Position numbers and translations under genes: made by a program. Source: Zymoseptoria tritici IPO323 (taxonomy: Eukaryota > Ascomycota > Dothideomycetes > Mycosphaerellales > Mycosphaerellaceae). Taken from it: a stretch of DNA of 64,000 nucleotides. Under the pieces are notes generated by a model, which was not told the DNA's origin, did no database searches, and saw nothing but the letters and a program-made list of their open reading frames with translations. Where the stretch lies: the NCBI RefSeq assembly GCF_000219625.1, contig NC_018209.1, forward strand, positions 434,001-498,000, written 5' to 3'. Shown piece after piece: positions 11,103 through 23,362 of the stretch; within the stretch, counting starts at the first letter, position 1, and every line of letters begins with the position of its first letter.

Positions 11103-13545
11103 GGCAGAAGAGAAGCGACTTTCCCATGTTCGAGGAGACTCGCGTTTGATAATGGTATACCTTACGTTTCTTCATTGCAGCATTTGTGCAAAATTGAAGG
11201 CCAGGGGACACATGTCTACCTGACACATATCAGCAGTGCGGGTCAAAAGAAAAATAGCCAAAAAGGCAAAACATACAACACTACGGATTCCCCAATTGTC
11301 ACCAACTTGAGTACTAGTGTAGCGATTAGATGATTATCATGGCTGATCGGACGGGAAGCCGATTTTTCATCTATCTGTGGTCGTATGTGTTTGGTACGAT
11401 TCTTATTATCAATATATTACTATTCCAACGGGCCGACCCACGGTCAAAGAGCGGAGATCGCCACGCATACATTCTGGCACGGTGTCCACGCATAGTGTCT
11501 GCAATGAAATGATGCCGCCCTGTCGCCCGGCGCAATCTTAAGCATCACACTCGGTGCCATCGTCTGTGTCCTTCTCATTGTATTCTGTACCCAGCATCAC
11601 GTTACTACGTGACGAGAATTAAGGTACCGGATTCGACCTCACTTTCTTCCACCACCATCATCCTTCTACCACTCCTGCCTTTTTGTATCTATATCGAGGC
11701 TGGCTGGACTCTACAGTAGAGTAAGCTCGGGGATCAGGCACCAATCCACGCATCAGAAAGAAAACGTGACGAGAGCGATGTCCAACGGTCTGTCTGGAGA
11801 TAGATTGTATTCAGTAAAGGCAAGTTCTCTGGAAGGAAATCGAACAGCAAGAGCAGAGCAGCGAGAACAACCGAACATCTTCCACATCAACCTTATCGGC
11901 ACCTCTCGTCGGCACCTCTCGTCGGTGAACACAAAGTCAATCATGGGGACCGGATGTGGCCATCTTGATTTCTCAAGTTTGACAACCTTCCCTCCATATA
12001 TGAAAGGCGTCCTGCAACAGGTGACTATATGGGGAGGTTTATCTTGCATTTATAATCGCTTATCCCTTATCGGAGAGCTCTGAGATGTAACACACCCATG
12101 CGTGGGAATTCAACAATACAGCGTGTGAGCGCATCGGACGGATCACCGCTGGTGGGCGTACTTGCAGGCCCCAGGGTTGATTTCCAGGCCTCATTGGCCC
12201 GCGCCCTTGTAATCAGGCCAACAGCCTTTGGACAAGGATTGAACGGTGATCCGTCCGATGTGCGAAGGTGCTGTAGGCGCAAAGCTTGGGCAGCCGTTGG
12301 CGGGCGGTCTACCTACCAAATCGAGGGACGGGCGCCTCAGCTCCGTGGCTACTACTGCAGTAATTCCGATCGTGCTCCTTGAGCAGGCATTTCCATTTGA
12401 AAAGTTTCGGTACCCTGTTATCGGGTGCAATGGCTGCAGGCTTGACGGAACTGGCCTGAGTGGGCACCTTCTTCGCTACATCCCCGTATGGCACGTGGCG
12501 GCCATACTGTTCCGTGGCTGATTAGAATGATCGTGTTGGACAGTGGCTTTCCACGAGCTGCCAGGGTCGGAATTTAGATTTATCGCTTCAACCGATGTAG
12601 GCCCAGCGCGTTTCGAGTAGGCGTCGATGGCGATATGAGCACGTTTTCACTGGCGATGCTCTTATAGGCTCGAGAATGGATGGAGTTTTACAGGGCCATA
12701 GCAAGGTTTTTCGCTTAAACAACCTTAAAAATGCTTGACAATTCTTGGGTACGAGTACCCCGGGTTGGGCACCGATCCTCGCTTCCAAGCAAGGCCTCGT
12801 CTGGCAATAATGGAGTCAGTAACCGTCAAATAGCGGCCGATCTGCCACGATCTGCTTCCACGTGCACACGCTGTTCGAGACCATTCGACAGATGCAGTGC
12901 CTGTCGAAAAGGAGATCAAACTCAATTGTAGCCGACCTATGGGTACCCCTGCCTTGACAAAGCGAACGACACTCGGATGTGTGGAGTTTCAAGCGATACA
13001 TGCCGGACAAGTGGCATCGACGTTGTCACATCTCTCGTTTCCCTGACCTTCTTCCATGCCGGCTGCTCCTCGTGTCACATGTAGCTTCGCGAAATACCGG
13101 CAATCGGCATCTGATCCCCTGGTTCGCCGGCATATGTTACCCCTACTGAGGCAGTTAGACTCCAGTTGAGCTGAATTGTGCCCGTATAATCCCTGTGGCT
13201 AAGAAGAGGAGAGTCTGGAGAATGAGGGCTTCGACGACTATAATACTACGTAGGATTCCCTCCTTCCGACAGAGTATCGAATCGAGTCTGTTCTGAAGTG
13301 ATTCACTCTGCTACTTCGACCTACATTGCACCTTCTACACCTCGAGGTCTATACCTGGTCTGGACGCCCTCTCCGCAGGAGAGACATACGACGTACTCAA
13401 CATTGGACGAGAGCCGATCTGCAGCCCCTCGGAAAGCGAAAGAAGAGTCCTCCCCTCGGCCTTTACCCATCAGGTGCAGGCTTTGTGTGCCGATCCGATC
13501 TCCCTCCAACCAACTCCATTCTCCGAACACTTCCAAGGATACACC
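11103..13545. other. Long intergenic region with one MITE-like element
   Basis: Across these 2.4 kb I find no protein-coding gene. A short inverted-repeat element lies at 12,117-12,275 and is listed separately. A 15-bp direct doublet (CGGCACCTCTCGT repeated) lies near 11,896-11,930. A TATA-like CTATAATAC at 13,238-13,246 precedes the secreted-protein gene by about 300 bp. Confidence 0.5.
12117..12275. mobile_element. MITE-like short inverted-repeat element
   Basis: The ends read TACAGC (12,117-12,122) and GCTGTA (12,270-12,275), so both outer dinucleotides are TA, as in Tc1/mariner insertion. Inside them a perfect 17-bp inverted repeat CATCGGACGGATCACCG (12,132-12,148) pairs with 12,244-12,260. 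The bases between the two matched blocks pair only partly. The element is about 159 bp and has no coding capacity. It would be a non-autonomous DNA transposon; copy number in the genome cannot be judged from one window. Confidence 0.45.
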
Positions 13546-13797
13546 ATGAAGCCGTCGCCGTGCCTGGTGTCTGCGCTTATGTTGTCGTCGGTGCCAGCCG
13601 GGGCATTCGCACACGACTGCCCGGCGTACGACAGCAAAGTAGTCTGCCGCTACACCGGCGACGATGGCAAACCTGCCTGCGTAAAGATGGACTACTTTGT
13701 CAAGTGGGGACATGAGGGCTGCGCGTTCCACGGCTTTCTGTGGCAATGTAAATGTGACCGAAATGGAGCGGCAATTGACTGCAACGGCACTTGCTAA
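13546..13797 (+). CDS. Small secreted cysteine-rich protein (8 Cys)
   Basis: This intronless gene encodes 83 aa. Residues 1-22 form a signal peptide (MKPSPCLVSALMLSS, then a PAGAFA cleavage region). The mature 61 residues contain eight cysteines: DC, VC, AC, GC, QCKC, DC and the final TC. The frame stays open upstream to 13,474, but the ATG at 13,546 is chosen because it directly begins the signal peptide. I recognise no family. Even cysteine number, small size and secretion fit an apoplastic effector-like or antimicrobial protein with four disulfides. It stands alone between a gene-poor stretch and the convergent 3' end of the polyketide synthase gene. Confidence 0.72.
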   Translation: MKPSPCLVSALMLSSVPAGAFAHDCPAYDSKVVCRYTGDDGKPACVKMDYFVKWGHEGCAFHGFLWQCKCDRNGAAIDCNGTC

Positions 13798-14451
13798 GAA
13801 GCCTTTGGGGTAGGCGAACGATCTCAGAGTCCTCGGATATCAGCTAACAACATCTTTTGCAGATTCCCATGCCGAGGCATTGCAATCGTGTGACGATGGT
13901 GGGCTTCGTTCGATAATCAGTGGCGGAGAGGAAGTTTAATTTGGTGTTGCGGCTCACTTCCAATGGTAGAGATTTCACGGGGGTTGGTACCGGCGGAGCT
14001 GAGAAACAAGTGCTGCTGATGAGGGCGGGATGTATTGGATTCTAATCAGTGAGATTAAACAATGAACTGTACACAGTGTTGCTCCCCAATATCGTTGAGA
14101 TCTACATACCTGATGAATGTGGATGCTCATACGTGCATTGTGAGCATCCTGAGCATGAGCGTCCTGAGCGCTCGTCCTCATCTGTCTGGTCACTCTTGAA
14201 CCGAGCGCTCGCGCACAGAGACGTCAAGGCGTGCGATGACGGCATCTTATCTGATCTGCCATACTTCTCTGCTCATACGGGCACTGCCTTGACCGTCGAT
14301 AGAAGACGTGCACGGAGTCGGGAAGTTCAAAGCCAGGTGAGCATGATGTTTTCGTTCGTTAGAAGATGAGTCGCGCCATAGAATGCAAAATACTACATCA
14401 TTACTGTAGTGGATACTCCCTGATGTAGTCGCCAGACTTCTGCTCCACTCC
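13798..14451. other. Convergent 3' intergenic region
   Basis: This separates the stop codons of the secreted protein (+) and the polyketide synthase (-). No gene or repeat is supported. The open frames here have no domains. Confidence 0.5.
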
Positions 14452-17400
14452 TTACTCGGCCCATTCGTCGAAGCGGACAATTTTTGCCTCATCTGTACTC
14501 CAATTAGCAGAGCGCGACATCTTGTTGTGAATGCAATACTTACGCAGAGATGACTCAATCTCTTCTGTGGAGGGTATAGTCACCTCAGTGATGGATTGCG
14601 CCGTGTCCTCCACAAACGTCCAGAGGAGGCGCTCGTAGATCGTCAGTATAATCTGTACACTCCGTTCATCGTACAACTCGTGCCAGGCATCCACAGTCAC
14701 CTGCACGTGATCATGACCACTATCCCAATATCTGAAGTAAAGGTCGAAAGGGTAGCGAACGGACCGAGCATATTTCAAAATTTCGGCTGCATGCCCGCCG
14801 GGCGATTCGTCCTGCTCTGGGTGGAGCATGTAGTTGACCGAGACCTGGCAGAGCGATCCATGACGATCTAGCTCCGGTCCCTGCAAAGCGGCCATGATGA
14901 GTGGATTTGGTAGGTTCGAGCGAAGGCCTGCTTGCATCTTGTCCCGAGTATGTCGAACCAGCTGTGCGAAATCATCCTGAGATTGGAACTTGAGGGGCAA
15001 GACATCGCTGAAGTCTCCGACACTGTCGTCATATTCCGCCTCGCGATTGTTGGTCGCAATTGCTAGACATACGTCTCGCACGGGCAGCATGCGGTAGAAC
15101 AGCGCCTGGAGCGCCGCCAAATACACATGGAAAGGGGTAGCACCCATTTTCCGAGCGACGATCTTGATGGCAGAACAAAGCTGGGCGGGCAGTGTCTTCT
15201 CCACAGTTGGTCGCGCCTTGGGTAGATGCAATGGTATCGTCGGACGTGCTTTGATCCTCGAGAATGAGAACAGAGGGAGTGTGCTCGGCAAATGCGAATA
15301 CTCTGCAGTCCAGTACGCCGCAAGGTCTTGGGCTTGAGCAGATTTCCGCACCTGATCATCAACGAATTCCAGATACTGATACTTCAGAGGTGGCAGAGTT
15401 CCGCCAAAGTAGGCAACGTTAAGATCTCGAAGAAATGGCGCTGGACTGTAACCATCGAAAAAGATGTGAGACCACGCTATTGCAAGGAGAAGATGGCCAT
15501 CGCGTGGAACGGCAATCGCCTTCATGGTCTCCCCAGCATTGAGATCAAAGACATGAAAGCGTACGGCATCGAAAGCTGCTTGCAAAGTCATGCCTGGACT
15601 GACGTCGAGCCGCACAGTCTTTTGCGCCAACACGTACTGCCTCATCTCGCCAGTAGATGGATCCCGTGCAATCCTAGTCCGGAGAATTTCGTGTCGCTGG
15701 ACTACTTGTTGACTCGCCTGCTCGAGCTTCACAAGATCCAGCTGGCCGGCTATTTTGTACATGACTGCAATGTTGCCTACTGTGGGATCCCGCCAATTCT
15801 CCATTGCAGACCATGTCATTCTCTGCGCGTATCCAAGTGGTCCTTCGCGGTCGATGCGCTCGGGATCCGATTCTTGAGAAACGCTGCTCGGCGGGCTAGA
15901 TCGCGCATCTTCCCGCGAGTCTGAGCTGGAACTGTCTCGCATGTCCGATGGAGTCTTCAAGAGCGTGGTCGGCGGCGACACTGATTTGTCGTGATCTGCT
16001 GGACCAGGACGCGCCTGACTCGAGGTGGCGAAGGCCTTTGAAGCCGCCTCCTGACATATTTCACCGACAGAGGCACCTCCGAGAATCTTCAGAACTGGAA
16101 GACTGACATCCAGCTGCTTAAAGAACCACGAACGAATTTCGACGGCGATAAGAGAGTCGACACCAAGGTTCATAAGTGGCTGTGCACAGTCAATTTCATC
16201 CGCAGGCATTTGCAGCGTCTTCTCCAGCTTTGAGCAGAAGGCGTCTTGGATAATGAGAGCTGCCTCGTCCTGGCTCTGCGCATCGTCCACCGACTGACGG
16301 ACGCTGACAGTAGTAGCAGACGCTTCGATCTGGGACGTCGCCTTCTCGATAATTTGATGGGAGAGTTTAGGAATGCGCCCGTATCTGGACAGATCTATCG
16401 TATCTCGATCGTACCGCGGCATCCCGGTCATGACCTCCGGAGAATGGTTTGAATCGGGTCGTCCAATCAGTATGGTTTGTGCAAAGATGTCCAGAAAGAC
16501 AGGCTCGCTTATGGACATTGGCATGTCGTAGTTCCTCAGCACCTTGCTCTGAACATCAGAGCCCATGACGTATCCAATTCCAGTGACCGCGCCAATGTGT
16601 ATGACAGAAGCACTGAGGCCCCTGGCTCGTCGTTCTGCCGCAATCGCCGGCATGCACATGTTTGACGCAGCATAGTTCGACTGTCCTGGGCTCCCAAGCA
16701 CACTTGCAAGGGACGAGAACATGATGAAGAAATCCAACGGCTCGTCGATGAACAGGTTGTGCAAATTCTCGGCGCCCTTTACCTTTGGCCCGAAGACAGT
16801 GGCGAAGTCATCGACAGTGCAGCCCCCAAAGGCTTTGTCCTTCAACACCATAGCGGCATGGGCCACACCAATGACTGGCGGCATGTCTGTCCTGACTTTC
16901 GACAGGACTGACCTCAGGGCGTCCATGCTCGATACGTCGGCTTGACATAGCATCACTTTCGTGCCCTTGGCTTCGATCTCGTTCAACCATGCCTTGTCGA
17001 TCGAAGACACATTCCTGCTTACAAGTGCGATATAACGTGCGCCCTTGTCCGCCAACCACGAGCACACGGCACGACCGAGACCACCTGCACATCCGACCAT
17101 GAAGTAGGTGCCGTCGTTACGCGCCACGTAGCTGTAATCTGGAGGCGGCAGTAGAGCATCGATGTGTGTGGCTGCGGAGAAGTCAACAACACTTGAGTAC
17201 GAAACGTCCCTTGCAGCAATGCTCGGTAAATCGTTGATGGATACCACATGGGCCATCCCCATGCCTGAAAGACTCTCAGCGAAGACTTGTGTTGTAATGT
17301 TGGCGAAATCTTCCCAGGAGAGGTCACCGTTCCAGAGGGTTTCGACTGTGGTATATGTAGAGCGAGTTGAAAGCACTCTGGTCCATCGGGACGCCTGGTC

Positions 17401-20400
17401 AGGCGCGAAATCAAGGAACGTTCCCACATCACTAGGGAGAACGTTTCGAAGGACTCGATCTGGAGCGAGAGCATGAACTGGGGTACAGCCAGCCTTTCCT
17501 TGGCCTGAGAAGCAGATTGTCTTGATACCGCACTTGCCGCATTCTTGCAGCAACTCGGCTCCGATAATGTGATCTGGCTCGTTGACTGCCAGGCGTCGAC
17601 TTGTGTCGAAGTTGCGGAGGAAACGCTGCACGAGCATCCTGCTTGTAATCCGTGGGAGGATGCGTCCTGCATCTGAGTGATGGCCCACAGACACGGTGAG
17701 ATTCGCCGAAATCGGGATCGACGAGCTACAAGTTGGTGACAACACCACCCGAGCATTCTCATCTTCTCGATGTGCTGCATGCCCATAGCTGACAAAGTAG
17801 CTCTGCCCCGAGATGATTATCGGCCGAAGGAGGGCATACGTGATACGGATGTGCGGTCGGTCGGTCATTTCAACCTTGCAAATCTCGAATGCGTCCTGGG
17901 TCTTCTCGATTGTGACCGACTGACTGTCCAGTCGCACGGATTCCTTGGTGGAGAGTACATTAGCGTTGTGGCGATCGTTCAAGGGGATGTCTGGGAGCAC
18001 TCGAGGGATATGGAGCCGATTCTGCTGATCGACGACCAGCTCCGACTCAGAAGTCCAAAGCCAAGATGGCGCCTGACTGCAAGTCGAAGAGTATATGAGG
18101 CGTGCCATCGACTCCGCAATGGGGACGGACACCCCCAAATTGTTGGCGTCATAGATCTTGAGGAACTGCAAGGCCATATGGCCATACTCGTTGGCCAGTG
18201 AACGACAGAGGCCCAGCGATAAGTTGGCATAACGACCCTCACAGCCGGCCCACACTACGTAGCGGCAGTTGGGAAGGATCCGTTGCAGAGCCACTAAGGT
18301 TGCCTCTGAGAGGTCCTGCAAGACAGGTTTGTCTAGATCCTCGAGGCAGATCAACGAGGATGGGGAAATCTCCTCGTCCACCATTTTTGCCAAGCTATCG
18401 ACCAGATGAACGTCGGTTCCGGGAGAGCCGCTGATCAGAACATCTCTGACTGCTTTGTTGATTCCAGTCACACCTCCGCCAATGATTGTGATAGCGTGCC
18501 CTGCGAGCGGATTCGTGCTAGTCGTAAATGGCGAACGCATGACGTTGATGTCTCGATCAACCGCCTGCACAACCATCAGTGAGCTGATGTGCTTGGACGC
18601 ATCTGACGAATCGGGCATCCAGTATTCGATGCCAGAGAAGCCCGTGTCTCGTAAGTGTTCATCCCACTCGTCCTTGCTCAGAAGAGGACCGTCCGTCCGA
18701 CCATCCTCGCTGAGCCAGAGACCAGGAAGGCCCGCGTAGGATGTGAAAATACCAAGATTGTCGCCAGTCCACTCAACCAAGATCAAGTAGCCACCAGGCT
18801 TCAGAAGTTGTCGAACATTCCTCAGCGAGTTTTTGATTGACTTGGTCGCATGCAGCACATTTGCGGCGCCAACAACATCATAGGCGCCGTGTTGATAGCC
18901 CTGTGCTCCAACGTCCACTTCTATATTTAGTGGCCGATACTCCATCTTGTGTGAGAACTCCTGAAAGCGCTTCTCGGCGCGCTCGAAGAAACCAGAGCTG
19001 ATGTCCGTAAAAGTGTATGCGTCGAATGCCGAGCCTAGTCCCTTCAATACAGCTTTTGTCAAGGCACCCGTTCCAGCACCGATCTCAAGAATATTCATTT
19101 GCGGGTAACGATGGGCGATTTGACGCATCACCTCGCTGATACAGGACATGAGGAATGGAACACCAACCATCTCGGTGTATGTTCGTTCAAGCATATTGTC
19201 TTTCATCATGTGCTCGAGCATGCCGGTCTCGCCCCGCGCAACGGACGCAAAGTTTTCACCGACAGCCTGGAGCAGTGTCAGTTCGATTGAGCCTGAGTAT
19301 TTTGAGGCCTCTTGGAGCAGCATCTCGTGATCGTCATCTGCCCATTCTGCCTTCACAGAAGGATGTTGGCCAGATGAAATGGTTGCAAACAAACGCTCAA
19401 GCCACTCAAAAATCTTGGTGTAGTGTGGTTCCATCAAGGCAACGTCGGCCCTGGAGAATGATTCATAGAACCTTCGGAGGTAGGAATACGCCAGACGTTC
19501 TTGGAATGCCTTGAGATCAAGCTCCCTTGGTTCAGGTCTCCGGCCGTCCTGGCTGATTGCAACGCCGCTTCCAATGTCCAATTGCCAGACTTCCTGCGTG
19601 TAAAGCTCCTTGTAGTCGCCCGGCCCGGGCTGAATCAAAGTCGTGCATGTAATGCTATCCACCTGCATCAATGCATCACCGCTCTCGACATCGTACAAAT
19701 CGACATCGCCGGTGAAGGAACGCGCAGCAGATGTCGTCGCAAAAGCGTCAACGATCAGGCGTCTGCCACTGTTTGACACTTGTTGAGAGCCGGCAATCCG
19801 TATGCTGCGGATATGCGTCGGCACACAAGCAGAAGTCATTGAGCCGTCTCCTGGATAAGCCATAGCAGCAATCAATGGCTGGAATGCTGAGTCAAGAACA
19901 GCTGGATGAATGAGGTCCGTGGTCTCGATGCCCGTCATCAGAGCAGTGGCGTATTTCGATCTCCGCTGCACATCTTCCAAGCGCCGGAACTGCCCTGAAT
20001 AAGACATTCCCAATGCCTCGATGTTGTCGTACAGCCTGTCTGAGCTCACACGGGTGAGTAACGTCTCAGCAGGGGCAATGCGCGGTGGTAGTCCGTCAGC
20101 AAATTTGCTCTTCAGCAACAGTCTGACCTTGCCTTTCGCATTGACGCGCCACTCTGCTTTGTTGTCATCAGCGGAAGCCGAACGACAAGCCCACTCGGCC
20201 TGAATATCCGAAGCAGACTCCGGGAATGGAACAGTGTTCAGCGTGAACAACGTCCGAACGTTAGCATCATTCTCGCCCAGTAGGATCGCGTTGTCAATCG
20301 CCACGTCGACAAGCTCGTAAAAAGCCACTTGCTGTGCCGAAACTAGCGTTCGCGATGCCGCGAGCGCCATCACCAGGTACGCCGCGGCAGGATACACTAC

Positions 20401-23362
20401 CTGGCCTTGAACAACATGTCCCGAAAGCCACGGCAAGTCCTGGAGCCGCAAACAGTTCTCCCACCGCTTTTGCTCGTCAATATCGTCGACAGCGCGTTTG
20501 CCCAGTAACGGGTGAGACTTCTCATTGCGTGTGCGGTACACTAGTGACTTGCGTCCTTCTTTCCAGAATCGTTTGCTGTGATCCCACTTGTAGCCTGGCA
20601 GTGTTACCAGTTTGGGTACTGAGTCCGTGCCGAAGAAAGCCTGGTTGTACTGATGAAAGTCAACGGCTTTGGACCCAAGCTGGATCCAAAGCGCTCCCAA
20701 AGTCTCACTAACTGCTTCGATGTCGTTGCGCCCGCGGAAGAGAGTTCCGTAGTAGGAGAGCTGGTGACCGATGGTACGCTGGTACGTTTGCGTAACAGGA
20801 GTCTTCAACGCTGGATGCGCCCCGACTTCGATCGCGGCGTCGCAGAGCAGGTCGCCGTGAGCCGCAGTCTCGATCGCATCGTGAAACATGACCGGACTGA
20901 GCAGGTTCTCGACCCAATACTCGCAGGATAACTTGTCAATGAGATCCTCGCCTTCGATGCGTCCGCCATAGACGCTGGAGAACCATGCGCAACCTCTTTT
21001 GGGACGATTTGGCTTGATCGAGCAAGCCTGCAAGGCCTTGGTATATGGACCCGAGCACGCCAACATATGATGGGAGTGGTATGCGGTATCGACTTTGAGC
21101 AAGCGAGCAAAGACATCTCTGTCTTCTAGCCTGGCTTTGATCTCCAAGATTGCGTCTTCGTCGCCGGATAGGGTGTTGCTTGTGTCCGAGTTCCATGCCG
21201 CAACGTCCACACGTCCGGCGAATTCGCCTTCACAGAGCTCGCAAGCCTCCTCATACGACAGGCCCACAGCCATCATAGCGCCCTTTTGTCCATTCTGACC
21301 CCTGGCAAGCGAGGCGTAGAGGCCCCGGTAGTATGCGATGCGTATTGCATCTTGCGCCGAGATCACGCCCACAGAATATGCAGCCGCGATCTCGCCGGAG
21401 CTGTGACCCACAACTGAGACCAGATCGACACCGGCCTGTTTCAAGAGGTCCACTATCATGATCTGTACTGCAGTGCAGAGTGGCTGTGCAATTGCAGCTT
21501 CACCAAGTCGCGAAGTGTCACCGTCGGCGAGGCATTGGTCAGACAGAGTCCAAGCTGGTGCATCTGGAAGCGCGGACAAAGAGGCATCGAGCTCTTTGAA
21601 GCACTTCTGCGCCACTGAGGAGGTTCTCAACAGCTCACTACCCATGGTAGCCCATTGCGCGCCTTGTCCGGTGAATACGCCCAAAAAGCGAAAGCTGGAT
21701 GAGAGCTTTGCTGTGTTGAGACCAATGTTGCTGGTGGATTGTGCAGTAGCTCTGATCTTGCGCATGAGGCCTTCCCTTGAGTTCGATGACAAGGCCAACC
21801 GAACGTAATGCTGGCTCCGCCTGGACTGTAAAGTGTACAGCAAGTCATGGAAACAAGGAATTGAGTCGTGGGACTCAAGAAAATCAGCGAGTGCCGTCGC
21901 CTGAGCCCGGAGGGACAGCTCTGAGTTTGCAGACAGTAGCACTGGCGAGGGAATCACGTCAAGGTTTTGCGAAGCTCGACCCATGGCTGCTCCGCATTCG
22001 TAGCTTTCAATGATTGCGTGCGCATTGGTGCCGCCGAAGCCTGCGGTTAACCGTTAGCAACAAGGAAGTCGGTATGGTCAGAGACGCCGTACCGAATGAA
22101 TTTACACTTGCGCGCCTTGGACCACCTAGGGCTAGGTGCGGCCACGGTGAGGACTGCATTGGCACCTTGAGGTTTGTCGAGAATGGCTCAATGGCTGGGT
22201 TCAGCTTTTGCAGCAGCATGTTCGGAGGCACCACAGCTCTTCGCACCGCCTCAGCAGCTTTGATGACTCCTGCTACGCCAGCAGCGCCCTCGAGATGTCC
22301 TATGACCGTCTTCACAGAGCCAACGTAGAGAATTTCAGCCGGATCTCGGAGCTCAGGGAAGAAAACGTCGTGGATAGCACGCGCTTCTTGTGGGTCACCG
22401 GCCTGAGTACCAGTTCCATGAGCTTCGAAATACTGGCATCCATCCTTCAGCGGGTCCAAGCCAGCCCGAGCGTACGTTTGCCGAATCAACGCGGCCTGTG
22501 CCTCCGCAGAAGGCATGGTGATCCCCTGGGTCCGGCCGTCAGAGTTTACACCCGTCTCGCGAATGATGCAGTAGACTTCGTCACCATCGGCAAGGGCGTG
22601 CGAGAGGGGTTTCATGATCAATGCAGCCGCACCTTCTCCTCGCGCATATCCGTCTGCTGCGGCATCCCACATGCGACTTCTTCCTGTAGGAGATAAGAGT
22701 TGCACCTTGGATTCCGTGATGAAGTTTTCCGGGCCGAGCATGACGTTAGACCCTGCCGCACACGCGACTCTACACATGCCGGATCGAAGCGATTGTACTG
22801 CCTCGTGTACTGCCACCAGACTTGCGGAGCAGGCGGTATCGATAGTCATGGAAGGTCCGTGCCAGTCGAAAAAGTACGATATTCTGTTCGACAAGATTGA
22901 CTTGGCTACGCCCGATGACACGTACCCAGTCAGATCAAGGGTATCGCGCATGAGCATCTCGGAGTAATCGCCAGTCATGCAACCCACAAAAACTGCTGTG
23001 TCCGTTCCACGCAGTTGGTCCATCGTAGTACCGCCAGATTCGAGAGCTTCATAAACGGTCTCCAGAAGCATGCGTTGTTGGGGGTCCACTGCCTCTACTT
23101 CAGCTGGACTCATCCGGAAGAAAGCCGCATCGAATACTTTGATGTCTTCGTCGAGAAAGTAGCCATGGCTGACGTTTGTGTGTCCCGGTTTCGACCCGTC
23201 CTCGTCATAGAAGGCATCACTGTTGAACCGCTCCGGAGGGACCTTCGATTGGATGTCCCGTTGCTCGCAGATTAGATCCCACAATTTTGATGGCGTGTTG
23301 CAGCCGCCTGGAAACCGGCACCCGACACCGATTACGGCTATGGGCTCTGGCGGAGTGGCCAT
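14452..23362 (-). CDS. Highly reducing polyketide synthase with C-terminal condensation domain (KS-AT-DH-MT-(psi-ER)-KR-ACP-C)
   Basis: Three exons (23362-22093, 22040-14544, 14492-14452) with introns of 52 and 51 nt join in frame to 2935 aa. Domains: KS (about 8-435; DTACSAS, EAHGTGT and KTVIGHLEG triad regions); AT (about 545-860; [11 protein letters not shown] near 637); DH (about 930-1230; [12 protein letters not shown] near 962 and [10 protein letters not shown]); C-methyltransferase (LEIGAGTGA near 1410); a long spacer without enoylreductase motifs (psi-ER); KR (CAGGLGRAV near 2065, SSLAS and QSNYAASN); ACP ([10 protein letters not shown] near 2382); and a C domain (about 2480-2900; [18 protein letters not shown] near 2615, [12 protein letters not shown]). 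The protein stops right after the C domain, with no A, T or R. It would build a methylated, reduced polyketide; an ER could act in trans but none is visible here. The 3' 51-nt intron is a multiple of three, so read-through would also stay open, but its donor and branch point support splicing. Confidence 0.9.
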
